Assembly: GCF_014648635.1 (NCBI RefSeq)
Contig: NZ_BMRM01000003.1
Span: forward strand, 1-64,000
DNA: 64,000 nt
Direction: 5' to 3'
From: Streptomyces cinerochromogenes
GTDB taxonomy: Bacteria; Actinomycetota; Actinomycetes; Streptomycetales; Streptomycetaceae
The position numbers and the translations under genes are program-made. The notes under the pieces are model-generated. The model was not told where the DNA came from. It saw only the letters and a list, made by a program, of their open reading frames with translations, and did no database searches. This document shows positions 27,360 to 36,682 of the stretch, one piece after another. Numbering within the stretch: the first letter of the stretch is position 1; the number at the start of each line of letters is the position of its first letter.

Positions 27360-28934
27360 ATGACGCATGGTCCGAGCCGAAGAGCCCTGTTCGCCTCGAC
27401 CGCCGCCGGAGCCGGCGCGGCGCTGCTGCCCGCGGTGCCCGCCCGGGCCAGACCGGGGACCAGGCCGGCGGCCGGATGCGCGCGGTACCGCGCCGACTAC
27501 CACTTCACCGTCCCCGACCAGTGGAAGAACGACCCGCAGCGCCCGGTCTGGATCGACGGCGAGTACCACTGCTACTACCTCTACAACGCCGACTACCTGG
27601 ACGGCGTCGAGGGCACCGCCTGGCGGCTGGCCACCAGCACCGACCTCGTCTCCTTCACCGACCGGGGGATCGCCGTACCCAAGGACACGACCGTCAACGG
27701 GGACGTGTGGTCGGGCTCCGCGGTGGTCGACACCGGCGGTACGGCCGGCTTCGGCGCGGGCGCGGTCGTCGCCCTCGTCACCATGTCACCCGGCGGCGGC
27801 ACCGACCACCAGGAGCAGTTCCTGTACTACTCGACCGACGGCGGCCGTACGTTCACCCCCCACGGCACCGATCCGGTCCTCCCCAACCCCGGTGTGGCCG
27901 ACTTCCGCGACCCCAAGGTGATCCGCGACGACGACCGCGACCGCTGGGTGATGGCCCTCGCCGAACGCAACAGGATCGGCTTCTACCACTCGCCCGACCT
28001 CAGGTCGTGGACGTACGCGGGCGGCTTCGTCAAGGACGGCATCGGTGTGCTCGAATGCCCCGACCTGTTCCGCATCACCGCCGACGACGGCACCGCGAAG
28101 TGGGTGCTGGGCGCGAGCGCGGACGGCACCGGCTCCGGGCAGCCCGCCACCTACGCGTACTGGACGGGTTCGTTCGACGGCGGCGCGTTCACCGCCGACT
28201 CCGCGGATCCGCAGTGGCTCGACCACGGCTGGGACTGGTACGCGGCGGTCACCTTCGAGAAACGCGACGCCCACGGCACACCGGACCCCGCCGGGCGCTA
28301 CGCCCTGGGCTGGCTCAACAACTGGGCCTACGCGCACACCACCCCCACGATCGACAGCGACGGTTTCAACGGCACCGACTCGATCGTCCGCGAGATCACC
28401 CTGAAGACGTCCCCCTCCGGCGGCTACTACCTAGCCTCCCGGCCGGTCGCCGCACTCGACGGGTACGTCTCCCGCACTCTGCGCCTCGGCGACCTGACCG
28501 TGGACGGCACCCGCCTCCTGGACCACACCGGCGTCTCCTACGAACTGAGCACGGAGATCACCTGGTCCCGGCTCACCGGCGCGGGCGTCCAGGTGCGCCG
28601 TTCCCCGGACGGCGGGCGCCACATCGACGCCGGGGTCTACGGCGACTACGCCTTCCTCAACCGGCGCGGCACCGTCAACCCCGACACCGGTGGCACCCGG
28701 CAGGAGAGCCGCACACCGTTCGACGCGTCGGCGGGCCGGGTGCGGCTGCGCATCCTCGTGGACCGGACGTCCGTCGAGGTGTTCGTGGACGACGGCCGGT
28801 ACGTGCACTCCGCCGAGGTGTTCCCGTACCTGGTCGACAACCGCCTGGCCCTGTTCACCGTCGGCGGCCCGGCCGTGTTCCGGAACACGGTGATACGGGA
28901 GTTCGCCGTCCCCCGGCAGGGAGCGCCCCGCTGA
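27360..28934 (+). CDS. Secreted GH32 fructan hydrolase (levanase/inulinase type)
   Basis: A 524-residue exported enzyme. The Tat signal is PSRRALFASTAAGAGAALL, with likely cleavage after PAVPARA. The GH32 triad is complete: nucleophile D58 in QWKNDPQRP, D184 in DFRDPKV and acid/base E232 in LECPDLF. The C-terminal beta-sandwich (about 370-515) contains RLRILVDRTSVEVFVDDGR, typical of the family. ATG 27360 has AGGAGGGG upstream. It should cut levan or inulin outside the cell and feed the divergent importer. Exo or endo mode cannot be decided from sequence. Confidence 0.95.
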   Translation: MTHGPSRRALFASTAAGAGAALLPAVPARARPGTRPAAGCARYRADYHFTVPDQWKNDPQRPVWIDGEYHCYYLYNADYLDGVEGTAWRLATSTDLVSFTDRGIAVPKDTTVNGDVWSGSAVVDTGGTAGFGAGAVVALVTMSPGGGTDHQEQFLYYSTDGGRTFTPHGTDPVLPNPGVADFRDPKVIRDDDRDRWVMALAERNRIGFYHSPDLRSWTYAGGFVKDGIGVLECPDLFRITADDGTAKWVLGASADGTGSGQPATYAYWTGSFDGGAFTADSADPQWLDHGWDWYAAVTFEKRDAHGTPDPAGRYALGWLNNWAYAHTTPTIDSDGFNGTDSIVREITLKTSPSGGYYLASRPVAALDGYVSRTLRLGDLTVDGTRLLDHTGVSYELSTEITWSRLTGAGVQVRRSPDGGRHIDAGVYGDYAFLNRRGTVNPDTGGTRQESRTPFDASAGRVRLRILVDRTSVEVFVDDGRYVHSAEVFPYLVDNRLALFTVGGPAVFRNTVIREFAVPRQGAPR

Positions 28935-28958
28935 CGGCCGGGAGGCGGGCCGTGACGG

Positions 28959-29987
28959 TCAGGAGGCGGGCCGCCACCCCAGTGCCGGGCCCAGCACGGT
29001 CGCCATGTCCGTCAGGATCTGCACGTAGTCCTCGTGCTCGAAGGTGAACGGCAGCGCGAAGGCCACCTCGTCCACCTCCCGGAACGCGGCGTGCGCGTGC
29101 AGCCGTTCGGCTATCTCGGCCGAGGTGCCGACCAGGTCCGGCGCGAACAGCAGCCGCGCCGGGCCCTGCGGGGAGACCGTCCTCGGGAGCCGCTCCGCCG
29201 CGTACGCCTCGTACCTGGCCCGCTGTGCGGGGCTCGCGGAGTCGGTGGGGATCACCACCAGGCCCTGGGAGACGCGGGCCGCCTCGCCGTCGGGGTGGCG
29301 GGCCCGGAACCGACGGATGTGGGACAGCTGGATCGCGGCGAAGTCCAGCGGCCCGTCGCCGTCCCCGGCCTTGACGACGCTGCTGGTCAGCAAGTTCATG
29401 CCGTGCTCACCGGCCCAGTGAGCCGAGCCCAGGCTGCCGCCGCCGTACCACATCCGCCGGCCCAGCCCGGGGGAGTGCGGCTGCACCACGTCCGAGTAGG
29501 TTTCGAAGCCCTCCGTCCCGCTGAAGCCGGTGGCGGGTGCGCCGCGCACGAAGTCCAGCAGCCGTCGCACCCGCTCGTAGCCGAACTCCTCGGCGTCCGC
29601 GGTGTCCGGGTACAGGGCCTTGCCGACCTGCTCGTAGTGGGTCGGCGGGCCCACGCTGACGCCCGGGTTCAGCCGGCCGCCGGACAGGATGTCCACGGTC
29701 GCCAGGTCCTCGGCGAGCCGCAGCGGGTTCTCCCAGCCCAGCGGGATCACGGCGGTGCCCAGCTCGATGCGGCGGGTGCGCTGCGAGGCCGCCGCCAGCA
29801 CCGCGACCGGGGACGAGATGCCGTACTGGAGGTGGCGGTGGCGGACCCAGGCGCTGTCGAAGCCGAGCCGCTCGCCCAGCTCGATGATCTCCAGTGTGGA
29901 CTCGTGGCCCCGGCCCGGGTCCGCCGGGTCGAACAGGCCGATGGTGAGGAAGCCCAGCTTGCGCAGCGGGCGGGCAGGGGACGGCAT
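28959..29987 (-). CDS. LLM-class flavin-dependent oxidoreductase
   Basis: A 342-residue luciferase-like monooxygenase (TIM barrel). Visible are LGFLTIGLFDPADPGRGHES, LGFDSAWVRHRHLQYGISSP, RIELGTAVIPLGWENPLRLAEDLATVDILSGGRL and MWYGGGSLGSAHWAGEHGMNLL. ATG 29987 is chosen over TTG 29999 because GGAGGAG lies 3 nt upstream. Such enzymes use FMNH2 or F420 with diverse substrates. It lies convergent to the secreted GH32 (24 bp apart) with no clear pathway context. Confidence 0.92.
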   Translation of the reverse strand: MPSPARPLRKLGFLTIGLFDPADPGRGHESTLEIIELGERLGFDSAWVRHRHLQYGISSPVAVLAAASQRTRRIELGTAVIPLGWENPLRLAEDLATVDILSGGRLNPGVSVGPPTHYEQVGKALYPDTADAEEFGYERVRRLLDFVRGAPATGFSGTEGFETYSDVVQPHSPGLGRRMWYGGGSLGSAHWAGEHGMNLLTSSVVKAGDGDGPLDFAAIQLSHIRRFRARHPDGEAARVSQGLVVIPTDSASPAQRARYEAYAAERLPRTVSPQGPARLLFAPDLVGTSAEIAERLHAHAAFREVDEVAFALPFTFEHEDYVQILTDMATVLGPALGWRPAS

Positions 29988-30054
29988 GGGCTCCTCCAAC
30001 GGTTCCGCGTCGGCTCCCTCCCGATTCTCGCAGGCGAGTGTGACAACCGTGTGA

Positions 30055-31557
30055 TCACTTCAGTGGGATGGCGACCTCGTCCTCGACCGGCGGGTCCAGT
30101 TCCTGGGCGCGGTTGCCGGTCGCGGCGTAGCAGCGCAGCCGTACCTCCTCCGGGGTGACGTCCAGCCGCAGGAAGCACTTGAAGAACGGCGGGCTGTAGG
30201 TGGCGGACGACGGCGAGAACAGCTGGGTGTACAGCTTGCGCACCGGCAGCCGGAACCGTGCGGCCCGGTCGGGGCGGCCGCCGGTTCCCAGCAGGGCCGC
30301 GACGAGGCGGGCGCGCCGGGTGACCCGGACGTCCGGGCCGGGTGTCCGGACCGGCTCGATGCCGAGCCGTTCGGCGACGACGGCCGTCGCCTCGGACTCG
30401 CTGAGGGTGAAGAAGCGGCGCAGGCGCAGCCGGCGGCCGTACAGCCGGCTGTAGAAGGCGAGCGAGTCGCCGCGCAGCGGGTAGCAGCGGAACTCCCGCT
30501 CGGTGACGTTTCCGACCGACACCCGCGGGATCGTGTGGGTGGCGTGCATGAACGCCCCGCCGCCGCCCGCGACGACGTACTGGATCGTGCGGCCGTCCAC
30601 GTCGACGGGGTAGCGCTGGTAGTTGTGGATGTCGCCGCCGATCGCGGCCACGTAGTGGTGCTCGGGGTCCCGGACGATGTCGTCCACCGTGCCGCCGCCC
30701 TCGATGGGGCAGGGGTGGTGCTCGCCGTCGACGTACAGCGGGGAGCCGGTGACGAGGATCTTCGGCCGGGGCCCCTTGGATATCTCCCGCAGCCAGGCGC
30801 CCTGTTCGGCGTCGATGGTGCCCAGCAGGCCGGTGTCGATGCCGACGATCCGCACCGGACCGGCGTCGATCGCCCAGTACGGGCCCGGCTGTTCGGCCTG
30901 CTGCCCCGGCGCCGACCGCAACGTCCGTGCCTCGGCGAGCCGTTGCCCGTCGGTGGTGCGCGGCCGGTGCCACAGCAGGGAGCGCCACCAGGCGCGGGTG
31001 AGCGGGCGGGGCCGGGGCTCGGGGGCGAGGGGCGGGGTGTCGGCGCCGAAGACGCGCATGAACGCGCCGAGATCCTCGTACCAGTCGTGGTTGCCCGGCA
31101 CCGCGTAGATGGGCGCGGGGTAGTCCTGGTAGGGGCGGAAGAACTTGTCGCCGTAGTCGTCGGCGCTGCCGACGGGGTAGATGACGTCGCTGGCGATCAC
31201 GGCGAACTCGGTGTCCCGGCCCACCTTCAGGAAGCCCGGCACGACGGCGTACTGGGAGTCGTCCCCTTCACCGGTGTCCCCCAGGACCATGAAGGAGAAC
31301 CGCTCCGGCACGTCCCGCCGGATCACCTTGTCGGCGGGCGCCCCCTCCGCCGCCCGCCGGGCCACCCAGCGGCTGCGGGTACGGCCGGTGGGGTCCCCGA
31401 ACCAGGACGCCAGCACGCCGTTGCGGGCGGCCCACAGGATCCGGGGGTCGAGCCACGACAGCTTCCGGACGTGGGCCGGCATCAGCCGCCTGTAGGAGCC
31501 GGGTTCGGCCGCGCCCCAGCCGGCGCCCTGTGCGGTATCGCGTGAGGAGTCAGACAC
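30055..31557 (-). CDS. Metallophosphoesterase family protein
   Basis: About 500 residues of the calcineurin-like/purple acid phosphatase-like superfamily. Metal motifs are partly atypical: FMVLGDTGEGDD (D-x-T where many have D-x-H), IASDVIYPVGSADDY (GD replaced by SD), YAVPGNHDWYED, VTGSPLYVDGEHHP and AAIGGDIHNYQRY. The C-terminal ~170 residues are Arg-rich with no recognised domain. No signal peptide is seen. The start is uncertain: GTG 31557 or GTG 31566, neither with a strong ribosome binding site. Substrate unknown. Confidence 0.85.
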   Translation of the reverse strand: MSDSSRDTAQGAGWGAAEPGSYRRLMPAHVRKLSWLDPRILWAARNGVLASWFGDPTGRTRSRWVARRAAEGAPADKVIRRDVPERFSFMVLGDTGEGDDSQYAVVPGFLKVGRDTEFAVIASDVIYPVGSADDYGDKFFRPYQDYPAPIYAVPGNHDWYEDLGAFMRVFGADTPPLAPEPRPRPLTRAWWRSLLWHRPRTTDGQRLAEARTLRSAPGQQAEQPGPYWAIDAGPVRIVGIDTGLLGTIDAEQGAWLREISKGPRPKILVTGSPLYVDGEHHPCPIEGGGTVDDIVRDPEHHYVAAIGGDIHNYQRYPVDVDGRTIQYVVAGGGGAFMHATHTIPRVSVGNVTEREFRCYPLRGDSLAFYSRLYGRRLRLRRFFTLSESEATAVVAERLGIEPVRTPGPDVRVTRRARLVAALLGTGGRPDRAARFRLPVRKLYTQLFSPSSATYSPPFFKCFLRLDVTPEEVRLRCYAATGNRAQELDPPVEDEVAIPLK

Positions 31558-31756
31558 GCGGTGCACGGTAACAACGCGCCGGTCAGACCCCGTATGCCGG
31601 GGTCCCGCCCAACACCCCGCGGACACCGGCCGGTTCGCGCCCGGCACGCCCGGCCGCGCCGGCGTGCCCCTCCTGCCCGGCGGAACGGATCGCGGGGGAC
31701 CCGCCTGCGCCGGCCGGGTCGTCGACGGGCGGGGGCCGGCCCCGCCCGGGCGGCCG

Positions 31757-32572
31757 TCACGGCTTCCGGGCCAGGCCCCCGTGCTCCGCGACGGTCTCCG
31801 GGGCGGGTGAGCCGGGGTCCGGGCGCCACCGGGTGACCGGCACGACGCCGGGTTCGATCAGTTCCAGGCCGTCGAAGAACGCGGTGATCTCCTCGACGGT
31901 GCGCAGGTTGTACGGGACCGCGCCGCTGTCGTTGTAGGCCGCCTGAGCCTGCTCGAAGACCGGGTCGACGCCGAGCGAGCCGTCGTCGACGACCAGGTGA
32001 CTTCCCGACGGGAGTGCGGCCATGAGCCGGGAGACGATGGAGCGGGCCTGGTCGTGGTCGGCGACATGGCCCAGGATGTTGCTGAGGATGAGCGCGGTGG
32101 GCCGGCCGAGATCGAGGGTCTCGGCGGCGACGGCGAGGATGCGGTCGGGGTCGGTCACATCGGCGTCGACGTAGGCGGTCGCGCCCTCGGCGGAGGAGTG
32201 GAGCAGCGCCCGGGCGTGGGCGAGCACCATCGGGTCGTTGTCGACGTAGACGATCCGTGCCTCGGGCGCGAGCCGCTGGGCGACCTCATGGGTGTTCTCG
32301 GCGGTCGGCAGTCCGGTGCCGACGTCCAGGAACTGCCGGATGCCCGCCTCGGTGACGAGATACGTGAGGGTGCGGCGCAGGAAGGCACGACTGCTGCGGG
32401 CGATGGTGACGATACCGGGGAAGACGGCGGTGTACGCGTCGCCCGCCTGTTCGTCCACCGGGTAGTTGTCCTTGCCGCCGAGCCAGTAGTTCCAGATGCG
32501 GGCCGAGTGCGGCACCGACGTGTCGATCTTCTGGTGCGCGGCCGGCTCGGGCGGCGTGGCCGGATCGGTCAT
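31757..32572 (-). CDS. DUF574-type SAM-dependent methyltransferase (copy 1)
   Basis: A 271-residue protein of the actinomycete methyltransf_19/DUF574 family. The family start motif SARIWNYWLGGKDNYPVDEQAG (~24-45) is followed by SAM motif I FLDVGTGLPT (~81-90), VYVDNDPMVLAHARALL and LSNILGHV. Members are very numerous in Streptomyces and their substrates are unknown. A related copy lies at 59478-60275. ATG 32572 has GAGGGG 8 nt upstream. Divergent from the M4 protease gene. Confidence 0.92.
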   Translation of the reverse strand: MTDPATPPEPAAHQKIDTSVPHSARIWNYWLGGKDNYPVDEQAGDAYTAVFPGIVTIARSSRAFLRRTLTYLVTEAGIRQFLDVGTGLPTAENTHEVAQRLAPEARIVYVDNDPMVLAHARALLHSSAEGATAYVDADVTDPDRILAVAAETLDLGRPTALILSNILGHVADHDQARSIVSRLMAALPSGSHLVVDDGSLGVDPVFEQAQAAYNDSGAVPYNLRTVEEITAFFDGLELIEPGVVPVTRWRPDPGSPAPETVAEHGGLARKP

Positions 32573-32862
32573 GGGTCGTGCCCCTCTTTCAGCCAATGCG
32601 TGGAACGGCCAGGCCACAACCTACGCCGAACGGCCGCCTCCCACCTCCCCCTTCACGACCGCGGGCGGATAGGGAAAACCCTCGATTGACCCGCCATGCG
32701 GTGACATGACTCGGTCAATTCTGTCATTCTCCCTGCGCACGCTGATCCGCCCCACCGTTGCACGGATCAGGCTCCCGCACAGCGCAGCTCACCCGGGCAG
32801 CAGACCCCCTCTGCCCGTCTGTCACCGGCCGCCGACCCGCGGCCGCAGCCGGAGGAGTACGA
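32573..32862. other. 290-bp divergent intergenic region with inverted repeat
   Basis: Between the methyltransferase and the M4 protease. It contains a 7-bp inverted repeat at 32685-32719 and a relatively AT-rich block (32680-32735) likely to be the protease promoter. No clean -35/-10 pair matched. Confidence 0.45.
32685..32719. promoter_or_regulatory. Inverted repeat ATTGACC-N21-GGTCAAT
   Basis: Perfect 7-bp arms 32685-32691 and 32713-32719, 144 bp before the protease GTG. It may be a regulator site for protease expression; TGACA/TGTCA arms nested nearby add symmetry. Confidence 0.45.
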
Positions 32863-35262
32863 GTGAGACCCCACAGACCCCTTCCCCACAAGAGAGCCAC
32901 CGTCGGCGCCGCCCTGGTCTCCACCGCGGCCTTCCTCGCCGTCGGGCTCCAGGCGGTTCCGGCGACCGCCGCACCGGCCGCCCCCCACCCCGGCCCGCTG
33001 CGCACCGGCGGCCTGGAGGCCAAGCTCAGCCCGGCCCAGCACCAGGCGCTGATCAAGAGCGCCCGGCAGCAGACCGCCGCCACCGCCCGCACCCTCGGCC
33101 TCGGCGCGCAGGAGAAGCTGGTCGTCCGGGACGTCGTCAAGGACAACGACGGCACCCTGCACACCCGTTACGAGCGCACCTACGCCGGCCTGCCCGTCCT
33201 CGGCGGCGACCTCGTCGTGCACACCCCGCCCGCCTCGGTGGCCAAGGGCACCGTGAGCACCACGTTCAACAACAAGCGGAAGATACAGGTCCGTTCCACC
33301 GCCGCGACCCTCACCAAGGCCGCAGCCGAGACCAAGGCCCTCAAGACCGCGAAGGCCCTGAAGGCCGAGAAGCCCACCACCGACAGCGCCCGCAAGGTGA
33401 TCTGGGCCGGAACCGGCACCCCGAAGCTCGCCTGGGAGACGGTGATCGGCGGCTTCCAGGACGACGGCACCCCCAGCCAGCTGCACGTCATCACCGACGC
33501 CACCACCGGCAAGGAGCTGTACCGGTACCAGGCGATCAGGACCGGCACCGGCAACACCCAGTACAGCGGCGCCGTCACCCTGAACACCACGCTGTCGGGT
33601 TCGACGTACCAGCTGTACGACACCACGCGCGGCGGCCACAAGACGTACAACCTCAACAAGGGCACCTCCGGCACCGGCACCCTGATGACCGACGCCGACG
33701 ACGTCTGGGGCGACGGCACCGGCTCCAACGCCCAGACCGCGGGCGCGGACGCCGCCTACGGCGCGCAGGAGACCTGGGACTTCTACAAGAACACCTTCGG
33801 CCGCAGCGGCATCAAGAACGACGGCGTCGCCGCCTACAGCCGCGTCCACTACAGCAGCGGCTACGTCAACGCCTTCTGGGACGACAGCTGCTTCTGCATG
33901 ACCTACGGCGACGGCTCCGGCAACACCCACGCCCTCACCTCGCTGGACGTCGCCGGCCACGAGATGAGCCACGGCGTCACCTCCAACACCGCCGGCCTGG
34001 AGTACAGCGGTGAGTCGGGCGGCCTGAACGAGGCCACCTCGGACATCTTCGGCACCGGCGTGGAGTTCTACGCGAACAACTCCAAGGACGTCGGCGACTA
34101 CCTCATCGGCGAGAAGATCGACATCAACGGCGACGGGTCGCCGCTGCGGTACATGGACAAGCCGAGCAAGGACGGCGGCTCGGCCGACAGCTGGTACTCC
34201 GGCGTCGGCAACCTGGACGTGCACTACTCCTCCGGCCCGGCGAACCACATGTTCTACCTGCTGTCCGAGGGCAGCGGCACCAAGGTCATCAACGGTGTGA
34301 CCTACAACAGCCCGACCTCCGACGGCGTCGCCGTCACCGGCATCGGCCGCGACGCCGCCCTGAAGATCTGGTACAAGGCGCTGACGACGTACATGACGTC
34401 CAGTACCGACTACGCCGGCGCCCGTACCGCCGCCCTCAACGCCGCCGCCGCGCTGTACGGCACCAACTCCGCGCAGTACGCCGGGGTGGGCAACGCCTTC
34501 GCCGGCATCAACGTCGGCAGTCACATCAACCCGCCGAGCAGCGGGGTGACGGTCACCAACCCGGGCAGCCAGTCCGCCACCGTCGGCACCGCCGTGAACC
34601 TGCAGATCCAGGCGAGCAGCACCAACAGCGGCTCCCTGACGTACAGCGCCTCCGGTCTGCCGGCCGGCCTGTCGATCAACAGCTCGACCGGTCTGATCTC
34701 GGGCACGCCCACCACGGCGGGCACGTCCAGCACCACCGTCACGGTGACCGACTCCACCGGCGCCACCGGCACCGCCACCTTCGGCTGGACGGTCAGCACG
34801 ACCGGCGGCGGCTGCACCTCGACGCAGCTGCTGAGCAACCCCGGCTTCGAGTCCGGCAGCACCGGCTGGACCGCGACCAGCGGCGTCATCACCACCGACA
34901 GCGGTGAGGCCTCGCACGGCGGCTCCTACAAGGCCTGGATGAACGGGTACGGCTCCGCGCACACCGACACCCTCTCCCAGTCGGTGACGATCCCCGCGGG
35001 CTGCAAGGCGACCCTGACCTTCTACCTGCACATCGACACCGCCGAGACCGGCAGCACCGCCTACGACAAGCTGACGGTGACCGCGGGTTCGAAGACCCTC
35101 GCCACCTACTCGAACGTCAACGCGGCCTCCGGCTACACCCAGAAGACCTTCGACCTGTCCTCGCTGGCGGGCTCGACGGTCACCCTGAAGTTCAACGGCG
35201 TGGAGGACTCCTCCCTCCAGACCAGCTTCGTCGTGGACGACACCGCCCTGACGACCGGCTGA
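32863..35262 (+). CDS. Secreted M4 (thermolysin-type) neutral metalloprotease with Ig-like and C-terminal domain
   Basis: A 799-residue preproenzyme. GTG 32863 has GGAGGAG 5 nt upstream. Order: signal peptide (to about AVPATAAPA), FTP/PepSY-type propeptide, catalytic M4 domain with zinc motif H366-E-M-S-H370 and E390 in LNEATSD, a putative Ig-like domain (~residues 560-645, ending FGWTVST), a Gly/Cys linker, and a C-terminal ~145-residue beta-sandwich resembling a carbohydrate-binding or P-like module (NPGFESGSTGW...). Catalytic His further on lies in NLDVHYSSGPANHMFYLL. Followed by a 16-bp stem terminator. It should degrade extracellular protein. Confidence 0.95.
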   Translation: MRPHRPLPHKRATVGAALVSTAAFLAVGLQAVPATAAPAAPHPGPLRTGGLEAKLSPAQHQALIKSARQQTAATARTLGLGAQEKLVVRDVVKDNDGTLHTRYERTYAGLPVLGGDLVVHTPPASVAKGTVSTTFNNKRKIQVRSTAATLTKAAAETKALKTAKALKAEKPTTDSARKVIWAGTGTPKLAWETVIGGFQDDGTPSQLHVITDATTGKELYRYQAIRTGTGNTQYSGAVTLNTTLSGSTYQLYDTTRGGHKTYNLNKGTSGTGTLMTDADDVWGDGTGSNAQTAGADAAYGAQETWDFYKNTFGRSGIKNDGVAAYSRVHYSSGYVNAFWDDSCFCMTYGDGSGNTHALTSLDVAGHEMSHGVTSNTAGLEYSGESGGLNEATSDIFGTGVEFYANNSKDVGDYLIGEKIDINGDGSPLRYMDKPSKDGGSADSWYSGVGNLDVHYSSGPANHMFYLLSEGSGTKVINGVTYNSPTSDGVAVTGIGRDAALKIWYKALTTYMTSSTDYAGARTAALNAAAALYGTNSAQYAGVGNAFAGINVGSHINPPSSGVTVTNPGSQSATVGTAVNLQIQASSTNSGSLTYSASGLPAGLSINSSTGLISGTPTTAGTSSTTVTVTDSTGATGTATFGWTVSTTGGGCTSTQLLSNPGFESGSTGWTATSGVITTDSGEASHGGSYKAWMNGYGSAHTDTLSQSVTIPAGCKATLTFYLHIDTAETGSTAYDKLTVTAGSKTLATYSNVNAASGYTQKTFDLSSLAGSTVTLKFNGVEDSSLQTSFVVDDTALTTG

Positions 35263-35278
35263 GCCGGCACCGACGACA

Positions 35279-35314
35279 GCGGTCCCGCACCCGGCCGTCC
35301 GGGTGCGGGACCGC
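35279..35314. terminator. Bidirectional hairpin terminator
   Basis: Perfect 16-bp stem with loop CCGT between the convergent M4 protease and GH64 genes. Confidence 0.8.
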
Positions 35315-35321
35315 GCGCGTG

Positions 35322-36521
35322 TCAGCTCAGCGGATCCAGCGTCAGGTACGCCTGCTGCGGGCTGCCGTCGTGCACCAGCGACTCCTGGTTGCCGACGTCG
35401 TCGAAGGCGAACGCGTACGCCTTGCCGTCGGCCGCCTGCGCGTGGATCTCACGCGCGTAGTGGTTGGTCACGGCGTCCTGGTAGAAGTTCGCCGTGGTGG
35501 TGTCCGGCTGGTTGGGGTTGACCAGCAGCGTCGACCGGTTGAAACCGGCGCACAGGGTACGGGAGATGGGCCCGCGCACGTTGTCGTTGGGCGCGTCCAG
35601 CAGCTTGTGGCAGCCGAAGATGCTGGAGGCGTCGGGCTTCTGGAAGCTCGTGACGACCGCGCCGGAGGAGTTGGTGAAGTTCATGACGTTGCCCGAGACA
35701 CGGCCGTAGTACTTGGTGTTCGGCTGGTCCGCGAACGGCGTGACGGTCAGGGTCGAGGTCGTGTACTTCTGCCAGACCCGGTTCACGTAGTCGTCCATCA
35801 CGTTCGCCGGCAGCGCGCCGGTCTCCACGCCGTACAGCGGGGACAGCGCGCGCAGCACGGTGCCGTCGGAGCGGGTCTGGACCAGGTTCGCCCAGCCGCC
35901 CGGCCGGCCGCGCAGCGCGTTGAAGAAGCCGCTCCAGCCGCCGGGCTTCAGGTGCCCGGTGCTGCTCACACTGCCGTCGGCCCGCTGCACCCCGACCGCG
36001 TACGGCGCCGAGAACATGTCCACCTGGGTGCTGTTGAGCCACAGCCCGGAGTCGTTGAGCGTGTACTCCGACCAGTTGAAGAGGATGTCCCGGTTGGGGT
36101 CGGAGGGGTTCTGCACGGCCGGTTGCACCAGTCCGCCGGTGGTCAGGCGGAAGTCCAGCTTGCGGCCGTAGGAGAAGTAGATCCGGCCGGAGAACTTCGG
36201 GACGCGGATGGTCAGCGACTGGCCGGCGGCCGGGCCGGGTATCGCCGCGTCCGGCGCGGGGGTCGGCGGGTTGCCGCCGGCCGGCCAGGCGTGGAAGGCG
36301 CCGCCCGCGTCCGCCCAGCCCTGGCGGCCCGAGGACAGCTGGGTGCCGAGGTCGTAGAGGTAGACCGGCTCGGAGCGGCCCGAGTTGTTGGTGATCTTCA
36401 GGGGGATGGTGTCGGGGACGGCGGCTTCGGCGCGGCCGGGTGCGCCGAGGGCCACCAGTCCGCCGAGCAGCGCCGTGGCGGCCGCGAGGGGCAGCGCGCG
36501 GCGGGTGAGCCTGTGAGGCAC
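35322..36521 (-). CDS. Secreted GH64 beta-1,3-glucanase
   Basis: A 399-residue exported enzyme. The N-terminal Sec signal (RRALPLAAATALLGGLVALG, cleavage near AEA) precedes the GH64 thaumatin-like fold: IPLKITNNSGRSEPVYLYDLG and IYFSYGRKLDFRL, then E152 in FNWSEYTLND and D168 in STQVDMF. These match by position the catalytic Glu/Asp pair known for the laminaripentaose-producing enzyme of S. matensis. The CHKLLDAP and CAGFNRSTLL Cys likely pair. No extra CBM. GTG 36521 has GGAGGTGGAGA upstream. A perfect palindrome lies 52 bp before the start. It should attack beta-1,3-glucan of fungal walls. Confidence 0.93.
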   Translation of the reverse strand: MPHRLTRRALPLAAATALLGGLVALGAPGRAEAAVPDTIPLKITNNSGRSEPVYLYDLGTQLSSGRQGWADAGGAFHAWPAGGNPPTPAPDAAIPGPAAGQSLTIRVPKFSGRIYFSYGRKLDFRLTTGGLVQPAVQNPSDPNRDILFNWSEYTLNDSGLWLNSTQVDMFSAPYAVGVQRADGSVSSTGHLKPGGWSGFFNALRGRPGGWANLVQTRSDGTVLRALSPLYGVETGALPANVMDDYVNRVWQKYTTSTLTVTPFADQPNTKYYGRVSGNVMNFTNSSGAVVTSFQKPDASSIFGCHKLLDAPNDNVRGPISRTLCAGFNRSTLLVNPNQPDTTTANFYQDAVTNHYAREIHAQAADGKAYAFAFDDVGNQESLVHDGSPQQAYLTLDPLS

Positions 36522-36572
36522 TCTCCACCTCCGTGTGGGGTCGGGGTGGCACGGAATTGGTCCGTACCGGCT

Positions 36573-36586
36573 TGAGAGCGCTCTCA
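36573..36586. promoter_or_regulatory. Perfect 14-bp palindrome TGAGAGCGCTCTCA
   Basis: Lies 52-65 bp upstream of the GH64 GTG. It resembles the CebR-type operator TGGGAGCGCTCCCA used by LacI-family repressors of Streptomyces polysaccharide-degrading genes. No matching repressor gene is adjacent. Confidence 0.75.
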
Positions 36587-36647
36587 GATTCGTCGTGAGA
36601 TGCGTTCATGTCAACCACATGGACAGGAAACGGAGGCCGGGAACGGC

Positions 36648-36675
36648 CCGGCGCCCGCCTGTCGGCGGGCGCCGG
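36648..36675 (-). terminator. Hairpin downstream of the dienelactone hydrolase gene
   Basis: 12-bp perfect stem with TGTC loop, 8 bp past the stop codon at 36683. Confidence 0.65.
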
Positions 36676-36682
36676 CCGGGCC

